This document shows, piece after piece, positions 9,224 through 16,753 of a DNA stretch of 55,346 bases. How positions within the stretch are numbered: position 1 is the stretch's first letter; the number at the start of each line of letters is the position of its first letter. The stretch is from the NCBI RefSeq assembly GCF_004347735.1, contig NZ_SLTI01000024.1, positions 1 to 55,346 of the forward strand. The letters are read 5' to 3'. The stretch is from Sulfuricurvum sp. IAE1 (GTDB taxonomy: Bacteria; Campylobacterota; Campylobacteria; Campylobacterales; Sulfurimonadaceae). Below the pieces are notes generated by a model, which worked only from the letters and a program-made list of their open reading frames with translations, was not told the origin of the DNA and searched no databases. The position numbers were made by a program, and so were the translations under genes.

Positions 9224-9427
9224 ATGTTTACCGTGAAAGTCGAAAAAGAGTGCGGCTGTTTCAAACGCAGCGGCATGGAGAACAGCAAAACATTTACCAA
9301 CAAAGACGACGCGATGATCGAAGCCCGCGAATGGGCCGCCGAAATGAACGAAACGTTTTGCCAGAAACACAACTTTTCCGTTGTCGAAGAGGGCAACGAT
9401 CTCATTATCAAAGTCGAAATGAACTAA
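9224..9427 (+). CDS. Small conserved hypothetical protein (67 aa)
   Basis: Acidic 67-residue cytoplasmic protein with Cys10 and Cys12 (KECGCFKRS) and a third Cys near residue 46 in ETFCQKHNF. A strong AAGGAG seven bases ahead of the ATG and multiple -10-like elements suggest high expression. I do not recognise a characterised family. The Cys/His pattern would allow metal binding, but that is inference. It is followed immediately by a bidirectional hairpin shared with the convergent cytochrome gene. Confidence 0.7.
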   Translation: MFTVKVEKECGCFKRSGMENSKTFTNKDDAMIEAREWAAEMNETFCQKHNFSVVEEGNDLIIKVEMN

Positions 9428-9445
9428 AAGGCGGCTCCGCCTTTT
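9426..9445. terminator. Bidirectional terminator
   Basis: AAAAGGCG and CGCCTTTT form a perfect 8-bp stem with a 4-base loop, located between the convergent ends of the 67-aa gene and the pentaheme cytochrome. The A/T ends provide a U-run in both directions and overlap both stop codons. Confidence 0.75.
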
Positions 9446-10634
9446 AGAGCTTCAACACCTTTTTTTGAATCACCGCTTTTCGCGACCAGATCGGATCTTT
9501 AAGCCCCAGCATCTTTCGCACCTCCTCATTCACCAGCCGATACGAAACGCTTACCGCCACCTGATCCGCCCCCTTGAGTATGCCGAACGTAAAGCTTTTT
9601 GAACCGTATGCCGGAACGGAAACGTTTTCAAGCGTTTTGGCCGCAAGATGCGGCACGGTCGGCTTGCCCCGCTTGTTCAGGAACCGGGAGGTAAGCGAAC
9701 GGGTTTGGGTTCCCATCCCCGTGCCTTTTCGGAAATACGCCACTTCGATCAGAATTTCCCGTGCGCCGAACCCTCCGGGAAGCGGATGGGGGTTGGGATT
9801 GTTCAATGTCACTTCCAGTCCGCCCGAAGCGCGTTTGAGACTCACCGCAAGTGCGTCTTTCCACATCGTTTCGGTATGGGCACCGATGAATCCGTGGGAA
9901 CGGATCTGCCGTTTGTGCGGTTTGCCCTGCGCGTCGCGCAACGTTGCGGCCACCCCCTCTTTGCGCGGCCCCATATGGCAGTCGACGCAGAATTTGTCCC
10001 CTTTTTTATACTCCGACTCCATGTCGGTAAAACGATGTCCCTCTTCGGAAGTATCGTTCGCATGGCACACAAAACACAGACGATCGGGATTACGGTCCAT
10101 GAAATCACGGTGCTCGACACGGTGGTAAGGGGATTTGGCATCCGAATACGGGCCGCTCATGGTCCCGCTTTTCATCCACCCTACACGGTGGACTCCCCGC
10201 TTGGTATCGGGGAGGGTGTCGTGGATTCGGTCGATGTTATGACAGACGACGCAGTTGATCCCCTCGGCGATCGTATCGCTCTGAGTCGCGCACGCGGCGT
10301 CAGTGTTACGATCCAGATTCAGCGATGCGAGCGCTTCGTATTCGGCATTGGTGGAAGTAACGGAAATGCGGGGGTTATGACACGCGGCGCATTCGATTTT
10401 GATCGAATTGAGCGATTTCCCGCTCTGTTTGCGGGCAACGTAGTCGATCGTTTTGCGGAAGTATTCGTCGTTGGCATAGTGGGACGCAGCATGCCAGGAA
10501 CTTTCCCATTCCTTGACAATATGGCTGTGACAGGCTTTGCATTTGCCGGAATCTTTGTATTTCTCGCCCACGGCTACCGCCTGGGCACCTTGAAGAGTGA
10601 AGACCGCCACGGCTACGCAAAGCAACCAGCGCAT
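9444..10634 (-). CDS. Pentaheme c-type cytochrome (cytochrome c554 family)
   Basis: Exported multiheme electron carrier. An N-terminal signal peptide (about residues 1-20, ending AQA) is followed by five CxxCH haem-binding motifs: CKACH (32), CAACH (82), CVVCH (128), CFVCH (187) and CVDCH (216). All hemes lie in the first 220 residues. The remaining 175 residues look like a beta-rich domain without heme motifs. The N-terminal part resembles the c554/c-prime family. It may serve a periplasmic oxidoreductase of sulfur or nitrogen metabolism, but the partner is not in this window. It lies 11 bases behind argF on the same strand. Confidence 0.85.
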   Translation of the reverse strand: MRWLLCVAVAVFTLQGAQAVAVGEKYKDSGKCKACHSHIVKEWESSWHAASHYANDEYFRKTIDYVARKQSGKSLNSIKIECAACHNPRISVTSTNAEYEALASLNLDRNTDAACATQSDTIAEGINCVVCHNIDRIHDTLPDTKRGVHRVGWMKSGTMSGPYSDAKSPYHRVEHRDFMDRNPDRLCFVCHANDTSEEGHRFTDMESEYKKGDKFCVDCHMGPRKEGVAATLRDAQGKPHKRQIRSHGFIGAHTETMWKDALAVSLKRASGGLEVTLNNPNPHPLPGGFGAREILIEVAYFRKGTGMGTQTRSLTSRFLNKRGKPTVPHLAAKTLENVSVPAYGSKSFTFGILKGADQVAVSVSYRLVNEEVRKMLGLKDPIWSRKAVIQKKVLKL

Positions 10635-10645
10635 ATTATCCCCTT

Positions 10646-11566
10646 TTAACGGTGTTTATCGAGCCAGACCATCAATCCTTTCTGCGCATGGAGACGGTTT
10701 TCCGCCTCTTCGAAGATAAGACTCTGTTCCCCTTCCAAAACGCTTTCGCTCACCTCGACGCCGCGATAGGCGGGAAGACAATGGAGAAAAATCGCCCCTT
10801 TCTCCGCGAGCGCCATCAGTGCTTCGTCGACGATGTAGCCTTCGAATGCGCGGAGCCTCTGGGCTTTTTCTTCTTCCTGCCCCATCGAGATCCATGTATC
10901 CGTCGTCACGACGGTAGCCCCTTTGACCGCCTCTTTTGGATCGTTGCTGATCGAAATTTTCGCCCCGCTTTGTTTGGCAAACTCCATCGCATCGGCGATG
11001 ATGGCCGGATCGCACTCGTACCCCTTGGGGGTTGCGACGCGGAGTTCGAACCCGAGTTTGGAAGCGAGCATCAGCCACGAGTGGGTCATGTTGTTGCCGT
11101 CACCGACGTAGGCGACGATCGGATTTTTGTCTTTTCCGCATTCCATCATCGTCATGTAATCGGCGAGGAGCTGTACCGGATGATAGCTGTCGCTGAGGCC
11201 GTTGATGACGGGAACTTTCGAATAGCGCGAAAACTCTTCGAGCTTGCTTTGCTCATAGGTACGGATCATCACCATGTCGCACATCGAAGAGATGACCCGG
11301 GCGGTATCTTTGACCGGTTCGCCGCGTCCGAGATGGATATCGCGGTTGGAAAGAAAGAGCGCATGACCGCCGAGCTGGTACATCCCGACTTCGAAACTGA
11401 CGCGGGTGCGCGTGGAACTTTTTTCGAAGATCATGGCAAGCGTCTGATTGGCGAGGCGGGGGACGAAGTTTTTGGCTTTCACCTCTTTTTTAATCTCTAC
11501 TCCCAGTTCGAGAATCTCGAGGATCTCTTCTTTAGTGTAGTCTTTCAGCGTTAAAAAATGTCTCAC
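10646..11566 (-). CDS. argF: Ornithine carbamoyltransferase
   Basis: Forms citrulline from ornithine and carbamoyl phosphate in arginine synthesis. Carbamoyl-phosphate residues STRTR are at 50-54 and HPVQ at 129-132; the ornithine loop SMG is at 227-229 and the catalytic HCLPAYRG at 262-269. I chose the GTG at 11566, preceded by AAGGA at five bases, because it gives [10 protein letters not shown], the usual start in relatives. The upstream TTG lacks a ribosome binding site. The product has 306 residues. It lies 46 bases downstream of hemB, as in Campylobacter. Confidence 0.97.
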   Translation of the reverse strand: MRHFLTLKDYTKEEILEILELGVEIKKEVKAKNFVPRLANQTLAMIFEKSSTRTRVSFEVGMYQLGGHALFLSNRDIHLGRGEPVKDTARVISSMCDMVMIRTYEQSKLEEFSRYSKVPVINGLSDSYHPVQLLADYMTMMECGKDKNPIVAYVGDGNNMTHSWLMLASKLGFELRVATPKGYECDPAIIADAMEFAKQSGAKISISNDPKEAVKGATVVTTDTWISMGQEEEKAQRLRAFEGYIVDEALMALAEKGAIFLHCLPAYRGVEVSESVLEGEQSLIFEEAENRLHAQKGLMVWLDKHR

Positions 11567-11612
11567 GTCTATCCTTCGATACAAAAAACAATCATATCAT
11601 AAAAAAATTTCA

Positions 11613-12578
11613 TTATTTTAATAACTGCGCCACTTCTTTAGCGTGGTAGCTGATGATGATATCCGCACCCGCGCGTTTGAAACCGACCATCGTCTCCATC
11701 ATGACGCGGTTGTAATCGATGAGCCCCGCATTACCGGCGTGTTTGAGCATCGCATACTCGCCGCTGACGTTGTAGACCGCCAGCGGAAGCGAGGAAGCTT
11801 CGCGGATGTCGCGGATGACGTCGAGATACGCCAGGGCGGGCTTGACCATCAGGATATCGGCCCCCTGCGCTTCATCGGCGAGGCTTTCGCGGATCGCCTC
11901 ACGGCGGTTGGCCGGATCCATCTGGTAGGTCGAGCGGTCCCCGAAGCTGGGGGTCGATTCGGCGACGTCACGGAAAGGGCCGTAATAGCCGCTGGCAAAT
12001 TTGGTCGAATAGCTCATGATGGGGAGGTTGACGTATCCCCCCTCATCCAGGGCATCGCGCAATGTCGTGATGATACCGTCCATCATCCCCGAGGGGGCGA
12101 TCATGTCCGCCCCGGCACGCGCATGGACGAGTGCCTGCTGGCCCGAAATCGAGAGGGTCGCGTCGTTGTCGACCGTCTCGTGTACGTGGTCGAGGATCCC
12201 GCAGTGCCCGTGGTCGGTATATTCGCAAAAACACAGGTCGGTGACGACGAACATCTTCGGATACGCTTTTTTGATTGCACGCACGGCGGTGGCAATGATG
12301 CCGTGATCACACAACGCGTCGCTTCCGACGGAGTCTTTGACCTCGGGGATACCGAAAAGGATGATCGAATAGATCCCCAGCGACTGCAGCAGCTCGCACT
12401 CTTTTAAAATCTCATCCAGCGACATCTGGTAAACGCCCGGCATCGACGCTACCTCGGTTTTAATCCCCTCCCCCGGACGGACGAACAGCGGATAGATGAA
12501 ATCATCGACGCCCACATGGGTTTCGCGAACCAGTGAACGCAGGCGGGAATTGAGGCGTGTACGGCGAAAACGCTCCAT
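11613..12578 (-). CDS. hemB: Delta-aminolevulinic acid dehydratase (porphobilinogen synthase)
   Basis: Condenses two aminolevulinate molecules to porphobilinogen for heme synthesis. The catalytic Schiff-base lysines are Lys193 (SYSTKFASG) and Lys246 ([10 protein letters not shown]). The metal loop retains three cysteines, Cys116, Cys118 and Cys126 ([14 protein letters not shown]), indicating a zinc-dependent rather than magnesium-only enzyme. Length 321 residues is normal. It is divergent from ribA, with about 75 bases of shared promoter region. Demand for heme fits the many c-type cytochromes here. Confidence 0.97.
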   Translation of the reverse strand: MERFRRTRLNSRLRSLVRETHVGVDDFIYPLFVRPGEGIKTEVASMPGVYQMSLDEILKECELLQSLGIYSIILFGIPEVKDSVGSDALCDHGIIATAVRAIKKAYPKMFVVTDLCFCEYTDHGHCGILDHVHETVDNDATLSISGQQALVHARAGADMIAPSGMMDGIITTLRDALDEGGYVNLPIMSYSTKFASGYYGPFRDVAESTPSFGDRSTYQMDPANRREAIRESLADEAQGADILMVKPALAYLDVIRDIREASSLPLAVYNVSGEYAMLKHAGNAGLIDYNRVMMETMVGFKRAGADIIISYHAKEVAQLLK

Positions 12579-12642
12579 TAAAATGCTCCAGTGTAAATCT
12601 AAGTGGGTAAGTGTATCGATACTTAGATTAAGAAAAGGAAAT

Positions 12643-12648
12643 TATAAT
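12643..12648 (+). promoter_or_regulatory. ribA -10 element, candidate leaderless promoter
   Basis: A perfect TATAAT begins 12 bases ahead of the ribA ATG, so the transcript should start at or within a base of the start codon. The intervening bases are TGCCCC and carry no ribosome binding site. Confidence 0.55.
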
Positions 12649-12654
12649 TGCCCC

Positions 12655-13242
12655 ATGAGTATGCAACCGACATTTGAAAAATCATCGATCGCCAATCTGC
12701 CGAGTAAATACGGCCGCTTCAAAATCCGCGTTTACAAAGAGGGGATACAAGAACACCTCGCCATTTTCACCGAAGGATTCGAAAACGCCGAGGCCCCTTT
12801 GGTCCGCATCCACTCCGAATGCCTCACGGGCGATACGCTCGGAAGTATCAAATGCGATTGCAACAACCAGCTTCACATTGCCCTCAAAATGATCGCCGCA
12901 GAGGGGGGGCTGGTTATCTACCACCGCCAGGAAGGGCGCAACATCGGTCTGCTCAACAAGGTCAACGCCTACGCACTGCAAGACCAGGGGCGCAACACCA
13001 TCGAGGCGAACGTGGAACTGGGGTTTGAGCCCGACCAGCGTACCTACGACGTCGTCCGCGAAATCTTTCACGATTTCGGTCTGACCAGAATCCGCCTGCT
13101 GACCAATAACCCCGCCAAGGTTTCCGTCGTCGAAAATCTCGACGTCGAGATCGTTCAACGGATCCCCGTCGTCATTGATCCCAATCCCCACAACGAGGGG
13201 TATCTGAAAGTGAAAAAAGAACAAATGGGGCATCTGTTTTGA
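12655..13242 (+). CDS. ribA: GTP cyclohydrolase II
   Basis: Opens GTP to start riboflavin synthesis. The zinc ligands Cys56, Cys67 and Cys69 (ECLTGDTLGSIKCDCN) and the following RQEGRNIGL (91-99) are conserved. The 195-residue protein is a stand-alone RibA, not fused to RibB. The upstream in-frame extension is rejected because it crosses the TATAAT box and lacks family similarity. The stop overlaps the start of rsmG by 4 bases, implying translational coupling. In C. jejuni the same argF-hemB-ribA-rsmG neighbourhood exists. Confidence 0.96.
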   Translation: MSMQPTFEKSSIANLPSKYGRFKIRVYKEGIQEHLAIFTEGFENAEAPLVRIHSECLTGDTLGSIKCDCNNQLHIALKMIAAEGGLVIYHRQEGRNIGLLNKVNAYALQDQGRNTIEANVELGFEPDQRTYDVVREIFHDFGLTRIRLLTNNPAKVSVVENLDVEIVQRIPVVIDPNPHNEGYLKVKKEQMGHLF

Positions 13243-13817
13243 GCCGTTTGCGTACCCTGATCGAACGGGCCGCCATTCCGGTCGAAGAATCCTTTTTCGA
13301 GAAAATCGAGCAGTACAAAGCGCTGCTGGCCAAATGGAACAAAATCCACAATCTCACGGGGGCCAAATCGGCCGATCAGATCGACGACTTCATCGTCGAC
13401 GCATTGTTTCCGATCACCTTTCTTCCCCCGCTTAAAACTGCGATGGATATCGGAACAGGGGCCGGTTTTCCGGGAATGGTGCTCGCTATCGCCCTCCCCG
13501 CCACCCGGTTCACGCTCGTCGAACCGCTGAGCAAGCGGGCCAGTTTTCTGCAGTTCGTCAAAGCCGATCTGGGCCTCTCCAACGTCGAGGTCAAGGCGCT
13601 GCGGGCCGAACAGCTGCCGAGCGCTCCGTACGATCTGGTCACCTCGCGCGCCGTTACCGATACCAAAATGCTGATGAAGCTTTCCGAGCCGTTTTGCGTT
13701 CCGGGAACCCTTTTGCTCTTTTACAAAGGGGAAAGAGTGTATGATGAAGTCGATGAAACGCTTGATTACAAGGTCATCGAAGCGGAAAACCGCCACTACC
13801 TGCTGATAAAGAGATAA
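13239..13817 (+). CDS. rsmG: 16S rRNA (guanine-N7) methyltransferase RsmG
   Basis: Methylates G527 of 16S rRNA using SAM. The signature WNKIHNLTG occurs at residues 33-41 and the SAM-binding motif MDIGTGAGFPGM at 69-80. Length 192 residues matches the family. It starts with TTG inside the ribA stop region (4-base overlap); no nearby ATG would retain the N-terminal helix. It is followed 2 bases later by a small membrane-anchored protein. Confidence 0.96.
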   Translation: MSRLRTLIERAAIPVEESFFEKIEQYKALLAKWNKIHNLTGAKSADQIDDFIVDALFPITFLPPLKTAMDIGTGAGFPGMVLAIALPATRFTLVEPLSKRASFLQFVKADLGLSNVEVKALRAEQLPSAPYDLVTSRAVTDTKMLMKLSEPFCVPGTLLLFYKGERVYDEVDETLDYKVIEAENRHYLLIKR

Positions 13818-13819
13818 AT

Positions 13820-14026
13820 ATGCTCAAACTGTTGCTGCTCGTCGGTGTCATCGCCGCCGTTTATTTCATCTTTTTCAAAAAAAAGAGCCTGACCCCGCCT
13901 CCCGCAGACAAAATGCAGGATGAAGCGATGGTTCCGTGCGCCAAATGCGACACCTATGTCCAGGTCAAAGAGGCCTTTATGAAAGAGGGCAAATACTATT
14001 GCTCCCGAGAGTGTATGGAGGATTGA
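13820..14026 (+). CDS. PP0621-like small zinc-ribbon membrane protein
   Basis: A 68-residue protein with one N-terminal membrane helix (about 3-19), a basic FKKK stop-transfer segment, and a C-terminal pair C-x2-C (VPCAKCDTYV) and C-x3-C (YYCSRECMED) that probably binds zinc. It resembles the PP0621 family of uncharacterised proteins. It sits between rsmG (2-base gap) and the next hypothetical gene (2-base gap), so it is co-transcribed. No function can be assigned. Confidence 0.75.
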   Translation: MLKLLLLVGVIAAVYFIFFKKKSLTPPPADKMQDEAMVPCAKCDTYVQVKEAFMKEGKYYCSRECMED

Positions 14027-14028
14027 CG

Positions 14029-14421
14029 ATGGTACTCTTCGGTCACCCGCACGTCCCTTCGGAGCGTTTTTACCACATCGAATCGATTGAAGCGGTCCGG
14101 CATACCCCGGCCAATTCGGTCGTGGCACTCTTTTTTAGCCCCGCAAATCTTGATATTATCCGCTATCTCAAAGACAACGGCGTCCGTTTCGCCCTTTTCG
14201 TCGACAATCAAGGCGATGCCGTCATTGCCGAAAACCTTCGGGCTTCCTACCTCATCGTCAATCCCAAAGCAGGATCGGCCATCCAGAGCGTCGCCGAACA
14301 TTACCTGTTCGACGCCAAAGTACTCGGCTACATCGATGATCCCCAAAGGCTCGAAGAACTGATCGACCTCCGCCTTGACGGAGCCATTTTCCCCGAAGCA
14401 ATTATCAAGGTGACTACTTAG
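14029..14421 (+). CDS. Conserved hypothetical protein (130 aa)
   Basis: Soluble 130-residue protein with alternating beta/alpha pattern, probably a small Rossmann-like or TIM-fragment fold; no catalytic motif that I recognise. The last segment mentions a repeated acidic/hydrophobic pattern (YIDDPQRLEELIDL) as in PLP- or nucleotide-binding accessory proteins, but this is not diagnostic. The ATG at 14029 follows the previous stop by 2 bases. Its last 8 bases overlap the end of the convergent alr gene. Confidence 0.65.
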   Translation: MVLFGHPHVPSERFYHIESIEAVRHTPANSVVALFFSPANLDIIRYLKDNGVRFALFVDNQGDAVIAENLRASYLIVNPKAGSAIQSVAEHYLFDAKVLGYIDDPQRLEELIDLRLDGAIFPEAIIKVTT

Positions 14422-15430
14422 TCCACCGGCGTTCAAGACTCTTGTCGAGGCAGGCTAGGATTTCGTATCCGATAGTCCCCACCGAGCGGGCATAGCCGTT
14501 GGCGTTGTCAAACACCAGCAGCTCCTCGGCGTCGCTGGCGAATACCGCGTTGTCCATCGAAATGCGTCCCCGCAGCGCGATCCCCTGCGGCGTCGTATAG
14601 CGGTTCGAGGCCAGACGGTCAAGCCCGTTGGCGTATCCCAGATCGTACGTCGATACCACTTCATCCGTCGCGGCTTCATATATCCCGTTATAACCGATTC
14701 GTTCCCCTTTTTTGAGCACACGCGTCGCGATCCGTTTTCCCCACAGCGACAAAACCGGTTTGAGCGGCGGCGTTTCGAGTCCTTTGTCCATTTCCAGGCA
14801 TCCGTAAAGGGCGATCCCTACCCGCGCCATATCATCGGTACATTCAGAACTTCGGAACGTCCCGGCCGAATTCGACAGATGAAACCGGAGGTTCCAGCCA
14901 TGCGATGCCGCCAGAGAACGTGCGGTTTCTTTAAGCGAATCGAACGCTCTTCGCTGCCAGAACCACTCGCTGCTGAGCGTCTCCGCACTGCGCAGGTGGC
15001 TCATCATTCCGACGCATTCGAGTCCTCTGAGCGCCATTTTTTCGAACGCTTCGGCCAGATCGGAGGGTGAGACGCCGTTACGGTGCATCCCGGTATCGAC
15101 TTTCAATTCGACCCGCGTCCCGGGGAGAAACCGCCCGATCTCCTCCAGCGAATTGACCGCGTAGCTGAATTTGGGATTCACGTACGTCGAGGTATCGGCA
15201 AGGATCAAGATACGATCGAAGAACGGTTCGATCTCCACCGCCTCGGCTTCTGTCCGCACCACCGCGTTTTTGACGCCGTACGCACCGGCAGCCTCGGCGA
15301 TCATAACCGCACCGTGACCGTAGGCGTTGTCTTTGAGTACGACGGCGATTTTATCTTTGGTTCCAACTTGTTGTGCGATAATGTCAAGATTATGAATCAG
15401 TGCCTCGCGGCTGAGCGTAATGTATCCCAT
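14414..15430 (-). CDS. alr: Alanine racemase
   Basis: PLP enzyme supplying D-alanine for peptidoglycan. The PLP lysine is Lys33 in VVLKDNAYGHG. The opposing catalytic Tyr is Tyr247 in RIGYNGIYEA, and the phosphate-binding RVGIALYG lies at 203-210. At 338 residues it is somewhat shorter than many alanine racemases (about 360), as usual in this phylum. Only about 50 bases separate its start from the divergent agmatine deiminase gene. Confidence 0.95.
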   Translation of the reverse strand: MGYITLSREALIHNLDIIAQQVGTKDKIAVVLKDNAYGHGAVMIAEAAGAYGVKNAVVRTEAEAVEIEPFFDRILILADTSTYVNPKFSYAVNSLEEIGRFLPGTRVELKVDTGMHRNGVSPSDLAEAFEKMALRGLECVGMMSHLRSAETLSSEWFWQRRAFDSLKETARSLAASHGWNLRFHLSNSAGTFRSSECTDDMARVGIALYGCLEMDKGLETPPLKPVLSLWGKRIATRVLKKGERIGYNGIYEAATDEVVSTYDLGYANGLDRLASNRYTTPQGIALRGRISMDNAVFASDAEELLVFDNANGYARSVGTIGYEILACLDKSLERRWTK

Positions 15431-15479
15431 GATATCCCTGCGGGTGATAGATGGCGCAATTATAGATCAAGGTAGTTTA

Positions 15480-16490
15480 ATGCGATATTTTCCGGCCGAA
15501 TTCGAACCCCAGAGTTTTGTCCAGCTCATTTTTCCCCATCCCCAAAGCGACTGGGCTCCGTACCTCGAAGAGGCCCGTTCCACGTTCGTGAACATCGCCA
15601 ACGCGGTTGCCCGCTATGAACCCTGCCTCATCGTCTGTGACGACGTGGAGGTTGTCAAAGGGTATTTTTCCGATCAGACCAACCTCATTTTCGTCCCCTA
15701 CCAAAGCGACGATACCTGGGCGCGCGACTGTAGCGCCCTCACCGTCATCGACGAAGAGGAAGACGAACCGCTGCTCCTTGATTTCACCTTCACCGGATGG
15801 GGCGGAAAATTCGACGCGTCGCGCGACAATGCGATGAGCGCGGCCCTTGCTCTGGTTTACGGTGCGCGGATGGAGAAGATCGACCTGATCTTGGAAGGGG
15901 GCGGCGTCGAATCCAACGGCGCGGGATCGCTCCTGGTCACTTCCGAATGTCTCCTCAATCCCAATCGCAACGCCCACCTCTCCAAAACGCAGACCGAAGC
16001 GATCCTCAAAAAAGAGTTCGGCGTCGAGCAGATTTTATGGCTGAACCACGGCTACCTTGCGGGGGACGACACCGACAGTCACATCGACACCCTCGCCCGT
16101 TTCATCGATACCGACACCATTATGTATGTTAAATGCGACGATACGGAAGACGAACACTACGAAGCCCTCAAAAAAATGGAAGAGGAGCTGATGGAGCTGC
16201 GGGACATGGAAGGCGAGCCGTTCAACCTTATCGCCTTGCCGATGTGTTCACCCGCTTATTACGACGGCGAGCGGTTGCCGGCGACCTATGCGAATTTTCT
16301 GATTGTCAACGACGCGGTGTTGCTGCCGGTCTACAACGATCCGCACGATGCCGAGGCGATCGAAATCTGCCGCAAAGCGTTCAAAGGGCGCGACATCGTT
16401 CCCATCGACTGCTCCGTCCTGATCCGCCAGCACGGTTCGCTCCACTGCGTCACGATGCAGTTCCCCGAAGAAGTCTCTATCCGAATTTAA
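15480..16490 (+). CDS. aguA: Agmatine deiminase
   Basis: Guanidino-group-modifying enzyme converting agmatine to N-carbamoylputrescine and ammonia, a route to polyamines. Conserved features are the ARD motif (81-83), EGGGVESNG (139-147), NHGYLAGDDTDSHID with His201 (189-203) and the nucleophilic Cys323 in GSLHCVTMQF. The 336 residues match bacterial AguA/porphyromonad-type deiminases. The ATG at 15480 is used; the upstream in-frame ATG would overlap the alr start. The downstream enzyme AguB is not in this window. Confidence 0.88.
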   Translation: MRYFPAEFEPQSFVQLIFPHPQSDWAPYLEEARSTFVNIANAVARYEPCLIVCDDVEVVKGYFSDQTNLIFVPYQSDDTWARDCSALTVIDEEEDEPLLLDFTFTGWGGKFDASRDNAMSAALALVYGARMEKIDLILEGGGVESNGAGSLLVTSECLLNPNRNAHLSKTQTEAILKKEFGVEQILWLNHGYLAGDDTDSHIDTLARFIDTDTIMYVKCDDTEDEHYEALKKMEEELMELRDMEGEPFNLIALPMCSPAYYDGERLPATYANFLIVNDAVLLPVYNDPHDAEAIEICRKAFKGRDIVPIDCSVLIRQHGSLHCVTMQFPEEVSIRI

Positions 16491-16503
16491 TCTTCACATT
16501 GCG

Positions 16504-16543
16504 GTATAGCCGCTGATGAGATCCTCAGCGGACGGCTATCGCG
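16504..16543 (+). terminator. Hairpin downstream of agmatine deiminase gene
   Basis: Nested repeats ATAGCC...GGCTAT and GCTGA...TCAGC form a strong stem about 15 bases after the aguA stop. No clear T-run follows, so termination efficiency is uncertain. It may also end the minus-strand small gene at 16579-16674. Confidence 0.45.
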
Positions 16544-16578
16544 GCTCTTCACTCTTGGAGTCTGAAACGTCGCCTTGC

Positions 16579-16674
16579 TTATTTGAAGAGGATACTGAAG
16601 CCTGTATAGAGGAAATACCCCGAAGCGGCGAAGAGTAAAACGGTAAAAAGAATACGTCTGTATGTCGGTTTCAT
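16579..16674 (-). CDS. Possible 31-residue single-span membrane peptide
   Basis: Starting at the ATG on the minus strand (16674), the frame encodes MKPTYRRILF followed by a hydrophobic stretch of about 20 residues and a C-terminal Lys, then TAA. The positive N-terminus and single helix are typical of small bacterial membrane proteins. No good ribosome binding site is visible, which weakens the call. It lies divergently upstream of the TonB receptor gene, sharing its promoter region. No function is known. Confidence 0.4.
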   Translation of the reverse strand: MKPTYRRILFTVLLFAASGYFLYTGFSILFK

Positions 16675-16753
16675 GGCTGCAAGTATAGCGATTTAACACT
16701 AATGTAACACTTCTTTCCTACACTGTCTTCCTATCAACTTAAGGATTCAGAGT

